A stretch of 64,000 nt of DNA from Bacillus sp. FJAT-18017 (GTDB lineage: Bacteria > Bacillota > Bacilli > Bacillales > Cytobacillaceae). Within the stretch, counting starts at the first letter, position 1. Every line of letters starts with the position of its first letter. Position numbers and translations under genes: made by a program. Of this stretch, positions 24,631 through 32,027 are shown piece by piece. The notes below the pieces were generated by a model that had not been told where the DNA came from, did no database searches, and was given only the letters and a program-made list of their open reading frames with translations. The DNA lies in assembly GCF_001278805.1 (NCBI RefSeq), contig NZ_CP012602.1:2386001-2450000 (forward strand), given 5' to 3'.

Positions 24631-26028
24631 ATGATGAATATAGTCTGGCTTAGAAAGGATTTACGGCTCACGGACAATCTTTTGTTTGCCATGGCGTCAA
24701 AAAGAGGAGAAACACTCCCCCTTTATATTATTGAGCCGTCTGTCTGGGGTAGCGGACCCCTGTCTGCAAGGCACTGTTCTTTTCTCATAGAGAGCCTTGA
24801 TGACCTTTCACTGAAGCTGGAAGAAATCGGCGGGCGAATGTTCGTTGCAATAGGTGAAGCAGAAGAGGTTTTCCAGCTCCTCTTGGATACTTATGGATCT
24901 TACACCGTGTGGCTGTATAACGACTCAAAGCTGCATCACCTCTTTGAATGGTTTAAGGAAAAACAAATCGACATCAAAATTCCGATTTCAGTCCCGGGTG
25001 AACTCTACAAAGCGACCTCTAAAAAAGGGTGGATATCTATTATCGGTACGCTAACTGAGCATGCCCCGCCGGAAAAATTATACTTGCCTCAGGAAATTCC
25101 AGATTGGCTGCTAGAAAGCACTGCCAGGTTTCGGTCTTTTCCCATCAAAGGGGAACCTCTCCGATTTGGACAATCGGGAGGAGAAACGAATGCATTTGAG
25201 ACACTAAATTCGTTTATTGATGAAAGAATAAGAAAGTATAGTGAAGGCAAAAGTAATCCCTTAAAAGCATCTCTCTACTCAAGTGGTTTATCCGCATACT
25301 TATCCTGGGGTAATGTTTCTTTGAAAACAGTAGTTCTAAGAACACTTGAGGCATTGCCCGCAGCTACAGAATCGGAGGTTAAAGAATATCAATTCTTCTT
25401 GGACAAGCTGTACAAGCGGTTCCTTCTGGTTGAAAAGGAAACATCTGTAGTTCAATTCGAGGATACACTTTTAAAAGAGAGAAGGAAGTTGGACCAAGCC
25501 ACTTTGAATAAAATCTTTGACGGCAAGGCGGGAATCCCGATTATTGACGCTTCTATGCTTTGCCTGATGAAATCCGGATGGCTCCCTGAAGGTTTGAGGA
25601 GGCTATTGGTATCGTTCCTATGCAATACGCTGCTGCTTGAGCCACAAATAGTTAAAGAGAAGCTGGCAGGACTTATGCTGGATTATGAGCCTGCCATATA
25701 CGATTCTCTATTTCAGGATTGTCTTGCCTTGCCAGGAAAGGTAAAGGCAAAAATCCTCGATCCTGTAAGGGAAGGGAAAAAAATTGACCCAGAGGGCCAG
25801 TTTATCGCGAGGTATGTTCCTCAGCTTGGAAACCTGCCTACACGTTACATTCATGAACCGTGGCAGTATCCCGGCTTTTATACTATTGGTTATAATGTGC
25901 CAATCGTAGATTGCAATAAGGCTTCCAGGAAAATGAAATCTTTGATTTTCGAAATCGAAAAAGCTGCAGGTGTGGTAAAACCGAATAAAATGGTAAATGA
26001 TTCAGAGCAACTCACATTGGATATTTAA
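24631..26028 (+). CDS. Photolyase/cryptochrome family protein with altered flavin pocket
   Basis: 465 residues. The N-terminal antenna domain opens with MNIVWLRKDLRLTDNLL. The FAD domain has GGETNAFETLNSF (183-195), LYSSGLSAYLSWGNVS (215-230), GKAGIPIIDASML (298-310) and DPEGQFIARYVPQL (386-399). Several usually conserved sites differ: the WREF-type motif reads EYQFFLDKLY (252-261), WMHNRxRM reads WLPEGLRRLL (317-326), and the DGDLAANNGGWQW segment that holds the flavin-facing Asn and the last Trp of the electron chain reads DYEPAIYDSLFQDCL (351-365). Light-driven repair is therefore uncertain; it may be a diverged photolyase or a cryptochrome-like sensor. Confidence 0.75.
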   Translation: MMNIVWLRKDLRLTDNLLFAMASKRGETLPLYIIEPSVWGSGPLSARHCSFLIESLDDLSLKLEEIGGRMFVAIGEAEEVFQLLLDTYGSYTVWLYNDSKLHHLFEWFKEKQIDIKIPISVPGELYKATSKKGWISIIGTLTEHAPPEKLYLPQEIPDWLLESTARFRSFPIKGEPLRFGQSGGETNAFETLNSFIDERIRKYSEGKSNPLKASLYSSGLSAYLSWGNVSLKTVVLRTLEALPAATESEVKEYQFFLDKLYKRFLLVEKETSVVQFEDTLLKERRKLDQATLNKIFDGKAGIPIIDASMLCLMKSGWLPEGLRRLLVSFLCNTLLLEPQIVKEKLAGLMLDYEPAIYDSLFQDCLALPGKVKAKILDPVREGKKIDPEGQFIARYVPQLGNLPTRYIHEPWQYPGFYTIGYNVPIVDCNKASRKMKSLIFEIEKAAGVVKPNKMVNDSEQLTLDI

Positions 26029-26050
26029 TTTCAGCATATATGTTTTCTGC

Positions 26051-26085
26051 AAAACAAGGCCTTTACAGAGTAGGCCTTGTTTTTA
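26051..26085 (+). terminator. Intrinsic terminator after photolyase-like gene
   Basis: AACAAGGCCT and AGGCCTTGTT, followed by T-rich sequence. Confidence 0.88.
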
Positions 26086-26361
26086 TATTGGCTGTGTTAG
26101 AAGTAGTAGTTATTTAACAAAGCATACACTAAAGAATTGCCTCAATACCCTACATTTCTTCTCCGGAAATCCCCAAAAACAGTAAATTAATCATGTGAAA
26201 AAACCTATAAGTCTACTTTTTTACTAATTAGACACAAATAAGTGTGTTTTATTATTCCCTTTTTTCGTTTAATGTAATATACTAATCAAGAATTGTTGTA
26301 ACACATTTAACTTTGTTTTAAAAAAAACACATTTATTTCAGCGCCAAAGGAGGGAGTTTTT

Positions 26362-26991
26362 ATTAAACTGTCCAAACGGCAGAAGGATATCATCGAAATT
26401 GTTAAGAATTCAGGGCCTATCACTGGCAAGCAAATTGCTGACAAGCTTTCATTGTCCCGTGCAGCTCTAAGGCCGGACCTTGCTATTCTTACAATGGCAG
26501 GAAACCTGGAAGCACGCCCGAGGGTTGGCTATTTTCTTAACAGTGAAACACCAGACAGTGGGGTAATTCGAAAACAAATTTCCCAAAAGGTATCGGATTA
26601 TAAGGCACATCCAATTGTGATTCAAAAATCGGCCTCGGTCTATGACGCAATCGTCCAGCTGTTCCTGGAGGATGTGGGGACTTTATACGTTGTGGATGAA
26701 GATAATCATTTAACGGGTGTCATTTCCAGAAAGGACTTGCTGAGAGCTTCAATTGGAAATCGGAGCCCGGAAGAATTGCCTGTAAGCATTATCATGACGA
26801 GGATGCCCAATGTTGTCACCATACAACCGGACGAAACCTTAATTGAAGCCGCAAGAAAAATGATTACCTATCAAATTGACTCCCTTCCTGTTGTAAAAGT
26901 ATCTGATGTTGATATAGCTACATATACGGTAATTGGAAGGATTACAAAAACCACCATAACAAAAGCATTCCTGGAACTGTCCGGGCAATAA
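26362..26991 (+). CDS. ccpN: CcpN transcriptional repressor of gluconeogenesis, with apparent ATT start
   Basis: 209 residues if translation begins at ATT 26362. The N-terminal winged helix (KLSKRQKDIIEIVKNSGPIT, then GKQIADKLSLSRAALRPDLA) matches B. subtilis CcpN; two CBS domains follow (FLEDVGTLYVVDEDNHLTGV and IDSLPVVKVSDVDI), which sense nucleotides. CcpN represses gapB and pckA during growth on glucose. AAAGGAGG lies 8 bases before ATT; no ATG, GTG or TTG lies in frame between that site and the HTH, and the first TTG (26452) would delete most of the HTH. It is the first gene of ccpN-ppsR-ppdK. Confidence 0.88.
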   Translation: MKLSKRQKDIIEIVKNSGPITGKQIADKLSLSRAALRPDLAILTMAGNLEARPRVGYFLNSETPDSGVIRKQISQKVSDYKAHPIVIQKSASVYDAIVQLFLEDVGTLYVVDEDNHLTGVISRKDLLRASIGNRSPEELPVSIIMTRMPNVVTIQPDETLIEAARKMITYQIDSLPVVKVSDVDIATYTVIGRITKTTITKAFLELSGQ

Positions 26992-27014
26992 AAACGCAAG
27001 GAGTGAGCGCAAAT

Positions 27015-27836
27015 TTGGCAGAAAAGGAAGCGGTATATGTCATTTCCGACTCGGTAGGTGAAACAGCTGAGTTCGTTGTAAAGGCGGTAGCAACCCAATT
27101 CAATGGCGGATACGTCGACATTCGAAGACATTCTTATGTTGAAGACTTCGAGGACCTGGAGGACGTCATCATGCTTGCCAAAAAGGGGAATTCAATCATA
27201 GCCTACACACTTGTCATCGAGAACATGAAAGATTATCTCGACAAGAGAGCCGCAGAAGAAGGTATCATGGCAATTGATTTGTTGAACCCACTCATGGAGG
27301 CTTTTACTAAAAAGTTTAACAAGGAGCCCCAGCATCAGCCAAGGCTAATGAGAAAGCTTGATGATGATTACTTCCGCAAGGTGGAAGCAATCGAATTCGC
27401 TGTTAAATACGATGATGGCCGTGACTCAAGGGGAATATCAAAGGCTGATATTGTATTAATTGGTGTTTCAAGAACATCCAAAACACCGTTATCGATGTAT
27501 CTGGCTCATCATAGATACAAAGTCGCAAATGTACCGCTAGTCCCGGAAGTACCACCGCCAGATGAAATTTACAGCTTGCCAAAGGGGAAGTGTGTTGGGT
27601 TAATCATTACCCCCGACAAGCTGAATTCGATAAGGAAAGAACGCCTGAAGGCACTTGGGCTGACTTCCTCGGCCAATTATGCAAGCTTTGAGAGAATTCT
27701 GGAGGAGCTTGATTACGCTGAACGGATCATGAAGCGGGTAGGCTGCCCAATCATCAATGTTTCCAATAAAGCGATAGAGGAAACTGCAAGCCTGATTATT
27801 GATGTCTTGAAAAAAGAGAGGAGCACGAGACGATGA
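27015..27836 (+). CDS. ppsR: PPDK regulatory protein (bifunctional kinase/pyrophosphorylase)
   Basis: 273 residues. It opens with AVYVISDSVGETAEFVVKA and holds the P-loop-like GVSRTSKTPLSMYLAHH near residue 150 and GLIITPDKLNSIRKERL, all typical of the DUF299/YqfL family. The enzyme uses ADP to phosphorylate the active-site threonine of pyruvate, phosphate dikinase and inorganic phosphate to remove it. TTG 27015 is preferred, with AAGGAG 11 bases upstream and a start like YqfL; GTG 27003 overlaps that site. It overlaps ppdK by ATGA, so regulator and target are made together. Confidence 0.93.
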   Translation: MAEKEAVYVISDSVGETAEFVVKAVATQFNGGYVDIRRHSYVEDFEDLEDVIMLAKKGNSIIAYTLVIENMKDYLDKRAAEEGIMAIDLLNPLMEAFTKKFNKEPQHQPRLMRKLDDDYFRKVEAIEFAVKYDDGRDSRGISKADIVLIGVSRTSKTPLSMYLAHHRYKVANVPLVPEVPPPDEIYSLPKGKCVGLIITPDKLNSIRKERLKALGLTSSANYASFERILEELDYAERIMKRVGCPIINVSNKAIEETASLIIDVLKKERSTRR

Positions 27837-30502
27837 CAAAGTATGTTTTTCAGTTCGATGAAGGAAATAGCCAGATGAAGGACCTGCTGGGCGGAAAGGG
27901 TGCAAACCTGGCTGAAATGACCAACATTAGCCTTCCGGTACCATTTGGTTTTACTATCTCCACAGAAGCGTGTAATGCCTATTACAAAGCGGGTGAGGCT
28001 ATTCCAGCAGAAGTAACCTCGCAGGTACTGGAAGCACTCCAAAGTCTTGAATCTAAAATGGGGAAAAAACTTGGCGACCCTGCTAATCCGCTGCTTGTCT
28101 CGGTCCGTTCCGGGTCGGTCTTTTCCATGCCAGGCATGATGGATACAATCCTTAACCTGGGCCTGAATGCTGAAACAGCTGAAGGTATGGCGAGGCTTAC
28201 CAATAATCCACGATTTGTATATGATTCATATAGAAGATTCATTCAAATGTTCAGCGATGTAGTCCTTGAAGTAGATGTGTTTTTCTTTGAACAATTTCTT
28301 GAGGAAGTAAGGGAGAGCAAAGGCTATTCTTCAGATCCCGAGATGAAGGCGGAAGATTGGCTCGAAGTCATCGAGGGCTATAAGGCAATTGTCCAAAAAC
28401 ATACGAGGAAGCCTTTCCCTGAAGATCCAAGGGAGCAGCTATTCCTTTCAATCAACGCTGTTTTCAATTCATGGAACAACCAGAGGGCAATTGTATACAG
28501 GCGCCTGAATAAAATCCCTGACCATTTGGGGACAGCTGTAAATATTCAAAGTATGGTTTTCGGCAATATGGGCGATGACTCCGGAACTGGGGTGGCATTT
28601 ACCAGAAACCCTTCCACAGGTGAAGCGACCCTTTATGGCGAATATCTTATTAATGCCCAGGGTGAAGATGTGGTGGCGGGAATTCGTACGCCTTTGCCAA
28701 TCTCTACCTTAAAAGAGGAAATGCCTGATGTATACAGGCAGTTTGCCGACACATGTGAAAAGCTTGAAAAGCATTACCAGGATATGCAGGATATTGAATT
28801 CACTGTAGAACGCGGCAAGCTGTATATTCTTCAGACGAGGACTGGAAAAAGGACAGCCCAGGCAGCCATCCGAACTGCGGTCGAGATGGTTGAAGAAGGC
28901 CTTATTACAAAGCAGGAAGCCATTCTTCGTGTAGACCCTGACCAATTGAACCAGCTTTTGCACAGAAGGATTGATGATAAATTCGAACGTATCCGTCTGG
29001 CCAAGGGATTGCCTGCTTCTCCGGGGGCAGCGACTGGTATAGTTGTTTTTGATGCTGATGAGGCAGAAAGCTATGCGAAGGAAGGAAAGAAACCGATCCT
29101 GGTCCGGCCTGAAACAACTCCGGACGATATCCACGGCATCATTGCAGCCGAAGCTGTAGTAACGAGCCGTGGAGGCATGACGAGCCATGCCGCCGTTGTT
29201 GCCCGTGGTATGGGCAAGGCTTGTATATGTGGGTGCGAAGCTATGAAAATTGACCTAAGGGAAAAGAAGTTCTATGTCGGCGATACGGTTGTCAATCATA
29301 GGGATATCATTACAATTGACGGCGGAACTGGTGAAATTATGCTTGGGGAAATCCCGATGATCGAACCAGAGCTCTCAGATGAGTTTCAGCTGCTGCTTGC
29401 ATGGGCTGACCAGGAAAGGGAAATTGGAGTCAGGGCAAATGCAGATAATCCTGTAGATGCGAGAAAAGCACTTGAATTTGGAGCGGGCGGAATTGGATTA
29501 TGCCGGACTGAGCATATGTTTATGGATCCGGAAAGGCATCCGATTGTTCGGGAAATGATTCTTGCCGATGATTACGAGGATCGCATCTCTGCCCTTGAGA
29601 AGCTTCTTCCAATGCAGCAGAGTGATTTTGAGGGGATTTTTGAAGTGATGAAAGATCTCCCAGTAACAATTAGGCTGCTTGACCCTCCACTTCATGAATT
29701 CCTTCCTGATAAGGAAGAATTATTAGTGGAGATAACCAAACTTCAAATCCTCAATCCAGAAGCGCCTGAACTAAAGGAAAAGGAACTTCTATTGAAAAAG
29801 GTACGCCAGCTCGATGAATTTAATCCAATGCTTGGCCACAGGGGCTGCCGTCTTGGTATGATCCATCCTGAAATTTACTCAATGCAGGCAAAAGCAATCT
29901 TTTATGCTGCAGCACAGGTTGCTGAAAAGGGCATTGAAGTTAAGCCGGAAATCATGATCCCGCTAGTGGGGCATATAAATGAGCTTAAAGAAATGCGGAA
30001 ACTTGTCATCGAAGCGGCAGAACAAATCCAGCAGGAAACAGGCAGGGATTTTGATTACACCATCGGAACAATGATTGAGATCCCAAGGGCTGCCCTTACC
30101 GCCGATGAAATTGCTCAGGAAGCCGACTTCTTCTCGTTTGGTACGAATGACCTTACCCAAACGACATTTGGTTACAGCCGTGATGATGCAGAAGGTAAGT
30201 TCCTCCAGGCATATATTGAGCAGAAAGTGCTTCCGGAAAATCCTTTCGCTGTGCTGGACCAGGATGGTGTCGGCAAGCTTGTTGAGATGGGTGTAAAGCT
30301 TGGCCGTACTGCAAAGCCAACGCTTAAAACCGGGATTTGCGGCGAACATGGCGGCGAAAAGAATTCAATTGATTTCTGTTATAGAACGGGCCTGGACTAT
30401 GTGAGCTGCTCTCCATTCCGAGTGCCTTTGGCTAGGCTGGCAGCTGCCCAGGCTACCATTCGCCATGGTAAAACCAACAAAGCTGCCGTTGTCAATGTAT
30501 AA
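27833..30502 (+). CDS. ppdK: Pyruvate, phosphate dikinase
   Basis: 889 residues, the usual length. The N-terminal ATP-grasp domain starts FQFDEGNSQMKDLLGGKGAN and contains VSVRSGSVFSMPGMMDTILNLG. The swivelling phosphohistidine domain has TSRGGMTSHAAVVARGMGKA, with the regulatory Thr and catalytic His of the TSHAA motif (about residue 455). The C-terminal PEP/pyruvate barrel contains IGTMIEIPRAALTADEIA, FSFGTNDLTQTTFGYSRDD and the TGICGEHGG cysteine. The enzyme interconverts pyruvate + ATP + Pi and PEP + AMP + PPi in the cytosol. The first transcription stop after it is in the riboswitch region. Confidence 0.96.
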   Translation: MTKYVFQFDEGNSQMKDLLGGKGANLAEMTNISLPVPFGFTISTEACNAYYKAGEAIPAEVTSQVLEALQSLESKMGKKLGDPANPLLVSVRSGSVFSMPGMMDTILNLGLNAETAEGMARLTNNPRFVYDSYRRFIQMFSDVVLEVDVFFFEQFLEEVRESKGYSSDPEMKAEDWLEVIEGYKAIVQKHTRKPFPEDPREQLFLSINAVFNSWNNQRAIVYRRLNKIPDHLGTAVNIQSMVFGNMGDDSGTGVAFTRNPSTGEATLYGEYLINAQGEDVVAGIRTPLPISTLKEEMPDVYRQFADTCEKLEKHYQDMQDIEFTVERGKLYILQTRTGKRTAQAAIRTAVEMVEEGLITKQEAILRVDPDQLNQLLHRRIDDKFERIRLAKGLPASPGAATGIVVFDADEAESYAKEGKKPILVRPETTPDDIHGIIAAEAVVTSRGGMTSHAAVVARGMGKACICGCEAMKIDLREKKFYVGDTVVNHRDIITIDGGTGEIMLGEIPMIEPELSDEFQLLLAWADQEREIGVRANADNPVDARKALEFGAGGIGLCRTEHMFMDPERHPIVREMILADDYEDRISALEKLLPMQQSDFEGIFEVMKDLPVTIRLLDPPLHEFLPDKEELLVEITKLQILNPEAPELKEKELLLKKVRQLDEFNPMLGHRGCRLGMIHPEIYSMQAKAIFYAAAQVAEKGIEVKPEIMIPLVGHINELKEMRKLVIEAAEQIQQETGRDFDYTIGTMIEIPRAALTADEIAQEADFFSFGTNDLTQTTFGYSRDDAEGKFLQAYIEQKVLPENPFAVLDQDGVGKLVEMGVKLGRTAKPTLKTGICGEHGGEKNSIDFCYRTGLDYVSCSPFRVPLARLAAAQATIRHGKTNKAAVVNV

Positions 30503-30570
30503 AATGTGACAAAATCTTTTTGCTTGAATTTTTCGGAAAGATAGTATACTATTTTTCTATCTTAGGATGA

Positions 30571-30692
30571 GCATAAAGGGGAGTAGCTTTTACAGCAAAG
30601 TCGTCAGTTCGAGGTATATGCCTCCGGCTTTGTTGGCAACAGTAATGTTGTTAGCAAGACCTTTACCTGTCAAAGGGTAAGGGTCTTTTTTG
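30571..30692 (+). promoter_or_regulatory. yybP-ykoY manganese riboswitch upstream of terC
   Basis: AAAGGGGAGTAGC (from 30575) and GAGGTATATGCCTCC followed by GCTTTGTTGGCAAC are the hallmark segments of the yybP-ykoY motif, which binds Mn2+. An expression platform with a terminator hairpin follows (30656-30692). A promoter with TATACT at 30545-30550 and TTGAAT or TTGCTT upstream precedes it. The downstream gene is TerC-like, the classic partner of this riboswitch (ykoY), encoding a manganese exporter. Mn2+ binding would relieve termination. Confidence 0.88.
30656..30692 (+). terminator. Riboswitch-controlled terminator
   Basis: AGACCTTTACC pairs with GGTAAGGGTCT, followed by TTTTTT. Confidence 0.75.
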
Positions 30693-30698
30693 TGGAAA

Positions 30699-30735
30699 AA
30701 AAGGGCCCGAGCCACTGGCGGGGCCCTTTTCTTTT
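30699..30735 (+). terminator. Second, strong terminator-like hairpin downstream of the riboswitch
   Basis: A perfect 10-bp stem AAAAGGGCCC / GGGCCCTTTT followed by CTTTT. It stands 7 bases after the riboswitch terminator and before terC, so it should attenuate read-through even when the riboswitch is open. Confidence 0.8.
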
Positions 30736-30752
30736 GGGCAAAAAAAGTACCG

Positions 30753-30777
30753 GTTTAGCGGGGGAACCTAAGGGAAC
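30753..30777 (+). promoter_or_regulatory. Candidate sigma-B promoter of terC
   Basis: GTTTAG, 13 bases and GGGAAC: one mismatch in each box to GTTTAA-N12..15-GGGWAW. It lies after both terminators and 79 bases before the terC start. Confidence 0.45.
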
Positions 30778-30856
30778 ATTAATACCATGTTCATCTCTCA
30801 TTATGCGGTACAATTGATTTTTTTAATGGCTGCAAGGCACTAAAGGAGGAACTTGA

Positions 30857-31534
30857 GTGGAAATTTTATCAATGGAATTTTTGACAGCACTGTTGTCAAT
30901 CATCATGATTGACTTGGTGCTTGCAGGTGACAATGCAATTGTCATCGGGCTTGCGGCAAGGAATTTGCCTAAGCATCAGCAAAAGAAAGTTATTATCTGG
31001 GGTACTGTCGGTGCAATTGCTATCCGAGCCCTAGCAACTGTAATCGTGGTATGGCTTCTGCAAATCCCGGGCCTTCTTGTTATTGGCGGCGTCCTTCTAA
31101 TCTGGATCGCCTACAAGCTGCTCGTTGAAGAAAAAGGCCATGACGTTCAGGCTGGCGAAAGCTTCTGGGCGGCAATTCGAACTATCATCATTGCGGACGC
31201 ATTGATGGGTCTGGATAACGTCCTTGCAGTCGCGGGTGCGGCGCATGGAAATTACCTGCTCGTCATTCTCGGATTGCTTATTTCAGTTCCGATTGTCGTT
31301 TACGGAAGCACGCTTATCCTAAAATGGGTTGACAGATTCCCAATCATTATTACGATTGGTGCTGCGATTCTTGCATGGACAGCTTCAAAGATGATTGTTG
31401 ACGAACCTTTCCTTGCAGACTTCTTTGTAAATCCTGTTATTAAATATGGATTTGAGCTGCTTGTTGTCGTAGCTGTTGTAGCTGCTGGAACGATGAAAAA
31501 GAACAAAAACGAGAAGGTGCACGAGGCATCCTAA
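30857..31534 (+). CDS. TerC-family manganese exporter (YkoY type)
   Basis: 225 residues with seven helices. The family motif LVLAGDNAIVIGLAARNLP holds the helix-1 Asp, and DALMGLDNVLAVAGAAHGNY holds the second Asp pair. TerC proteins of the MeeY/MeeF group export Mn2+, in line with the riboswitch upstream. GTG 30857 has AAAGGAGG 6 bases upstream; the inner ATG 30872 is too far away. A terminator follows. Expression could be set both by Mn2+ and by general stress through the sigma-B-like promoter. Confidence 0.9.
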   Translation: MEILSMEFLTALLSIIMIDLVLAGDNAIVIGLAARNLPKHQQKKVIIWGTVGAIAIRALATVIVVWLLQIPGLLVIGGVLLIWIAYKLLVEEKGHDVQAGESFWAAIRTIIIADALMGLDNVLAVAGAAHGNYLLVILGLLISVPIVVYGSTLILKWVDRFPIIITIGAAILAWTASKMIVDEPFLADFFVNPVIKYGFELLVVVAVVAAGTMKKNKNEKVHEAS

Positions 31535-31548
31535 TAGGTGTGTTGGCG

Positions 31549-31577
31549 GGGACTGGATTTTAATCCAGTCCTTTTTC
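31549..31577 (+). terminator. Terminator of terC
   Basis: A 10-bp stem GGACTGGATT / AATCCAGTCC followed by T5. Confidence 0.88.
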
Positions 31578-31760
31578 GTCGTTATAGGAATTATAAGATT
31601 TACGATTGTTATTGAGCTTGTCTGCGTCTATAAGAGTTTAACTAGATTCCGGAAGCGCATGCATTTATTGATTGAAGCGGAAGGCACGAAGACTTGTTCG
31701 AAATGCAAAAACCGCATTTCTCCTACGATGTCTTTTCGAGGAAGGTTATTCAGCGTCCTA

Positions 31761-31880
31761 AAGGGAGTAAGGGTCTAAAAGAATTATCGGTCCAGTAAAA
31801 AATTTATCGGTTTAGGAAAAAATTTATCGGTCTAATTAGAATTTTATGGGTCCAGGATAAATTTTATCGGTCCAACCGGT
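31761..31880 (+). repeat. 20-bp tandem repeat, five to six copies
   Basis: Copies begin at 31781, 31801, 31821, 31841 and 31861, exactly 20 bases apart, with consensus AATTTATCGGTCYAGKAAAA. A weaker sixth copy lies at 31761. The core TTATCGGTC is the most constant part. The preceding 31578-31760 is diffuse DNA with fragments (CCGGAAGCGC, CCTACGATGTCTTTTCGAGGAAG) that faintly recall the interspersed repeat family; I see no gene there. Confidence 0.8.
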
Positions 31881-32027
31881 GGGAGACGGGACAGAAGCAA
31901 AGCGACGAGGAGGCTACCACAAAGAAGATTCCCCGAAATCGTTTGAACGAAATGACGCTCATTCGCTCATTATTCCCTAACTGGGGTAAACTAAGTAAAA
32001 AGCAAAATTTAAAAAGGAGTTACCCTC

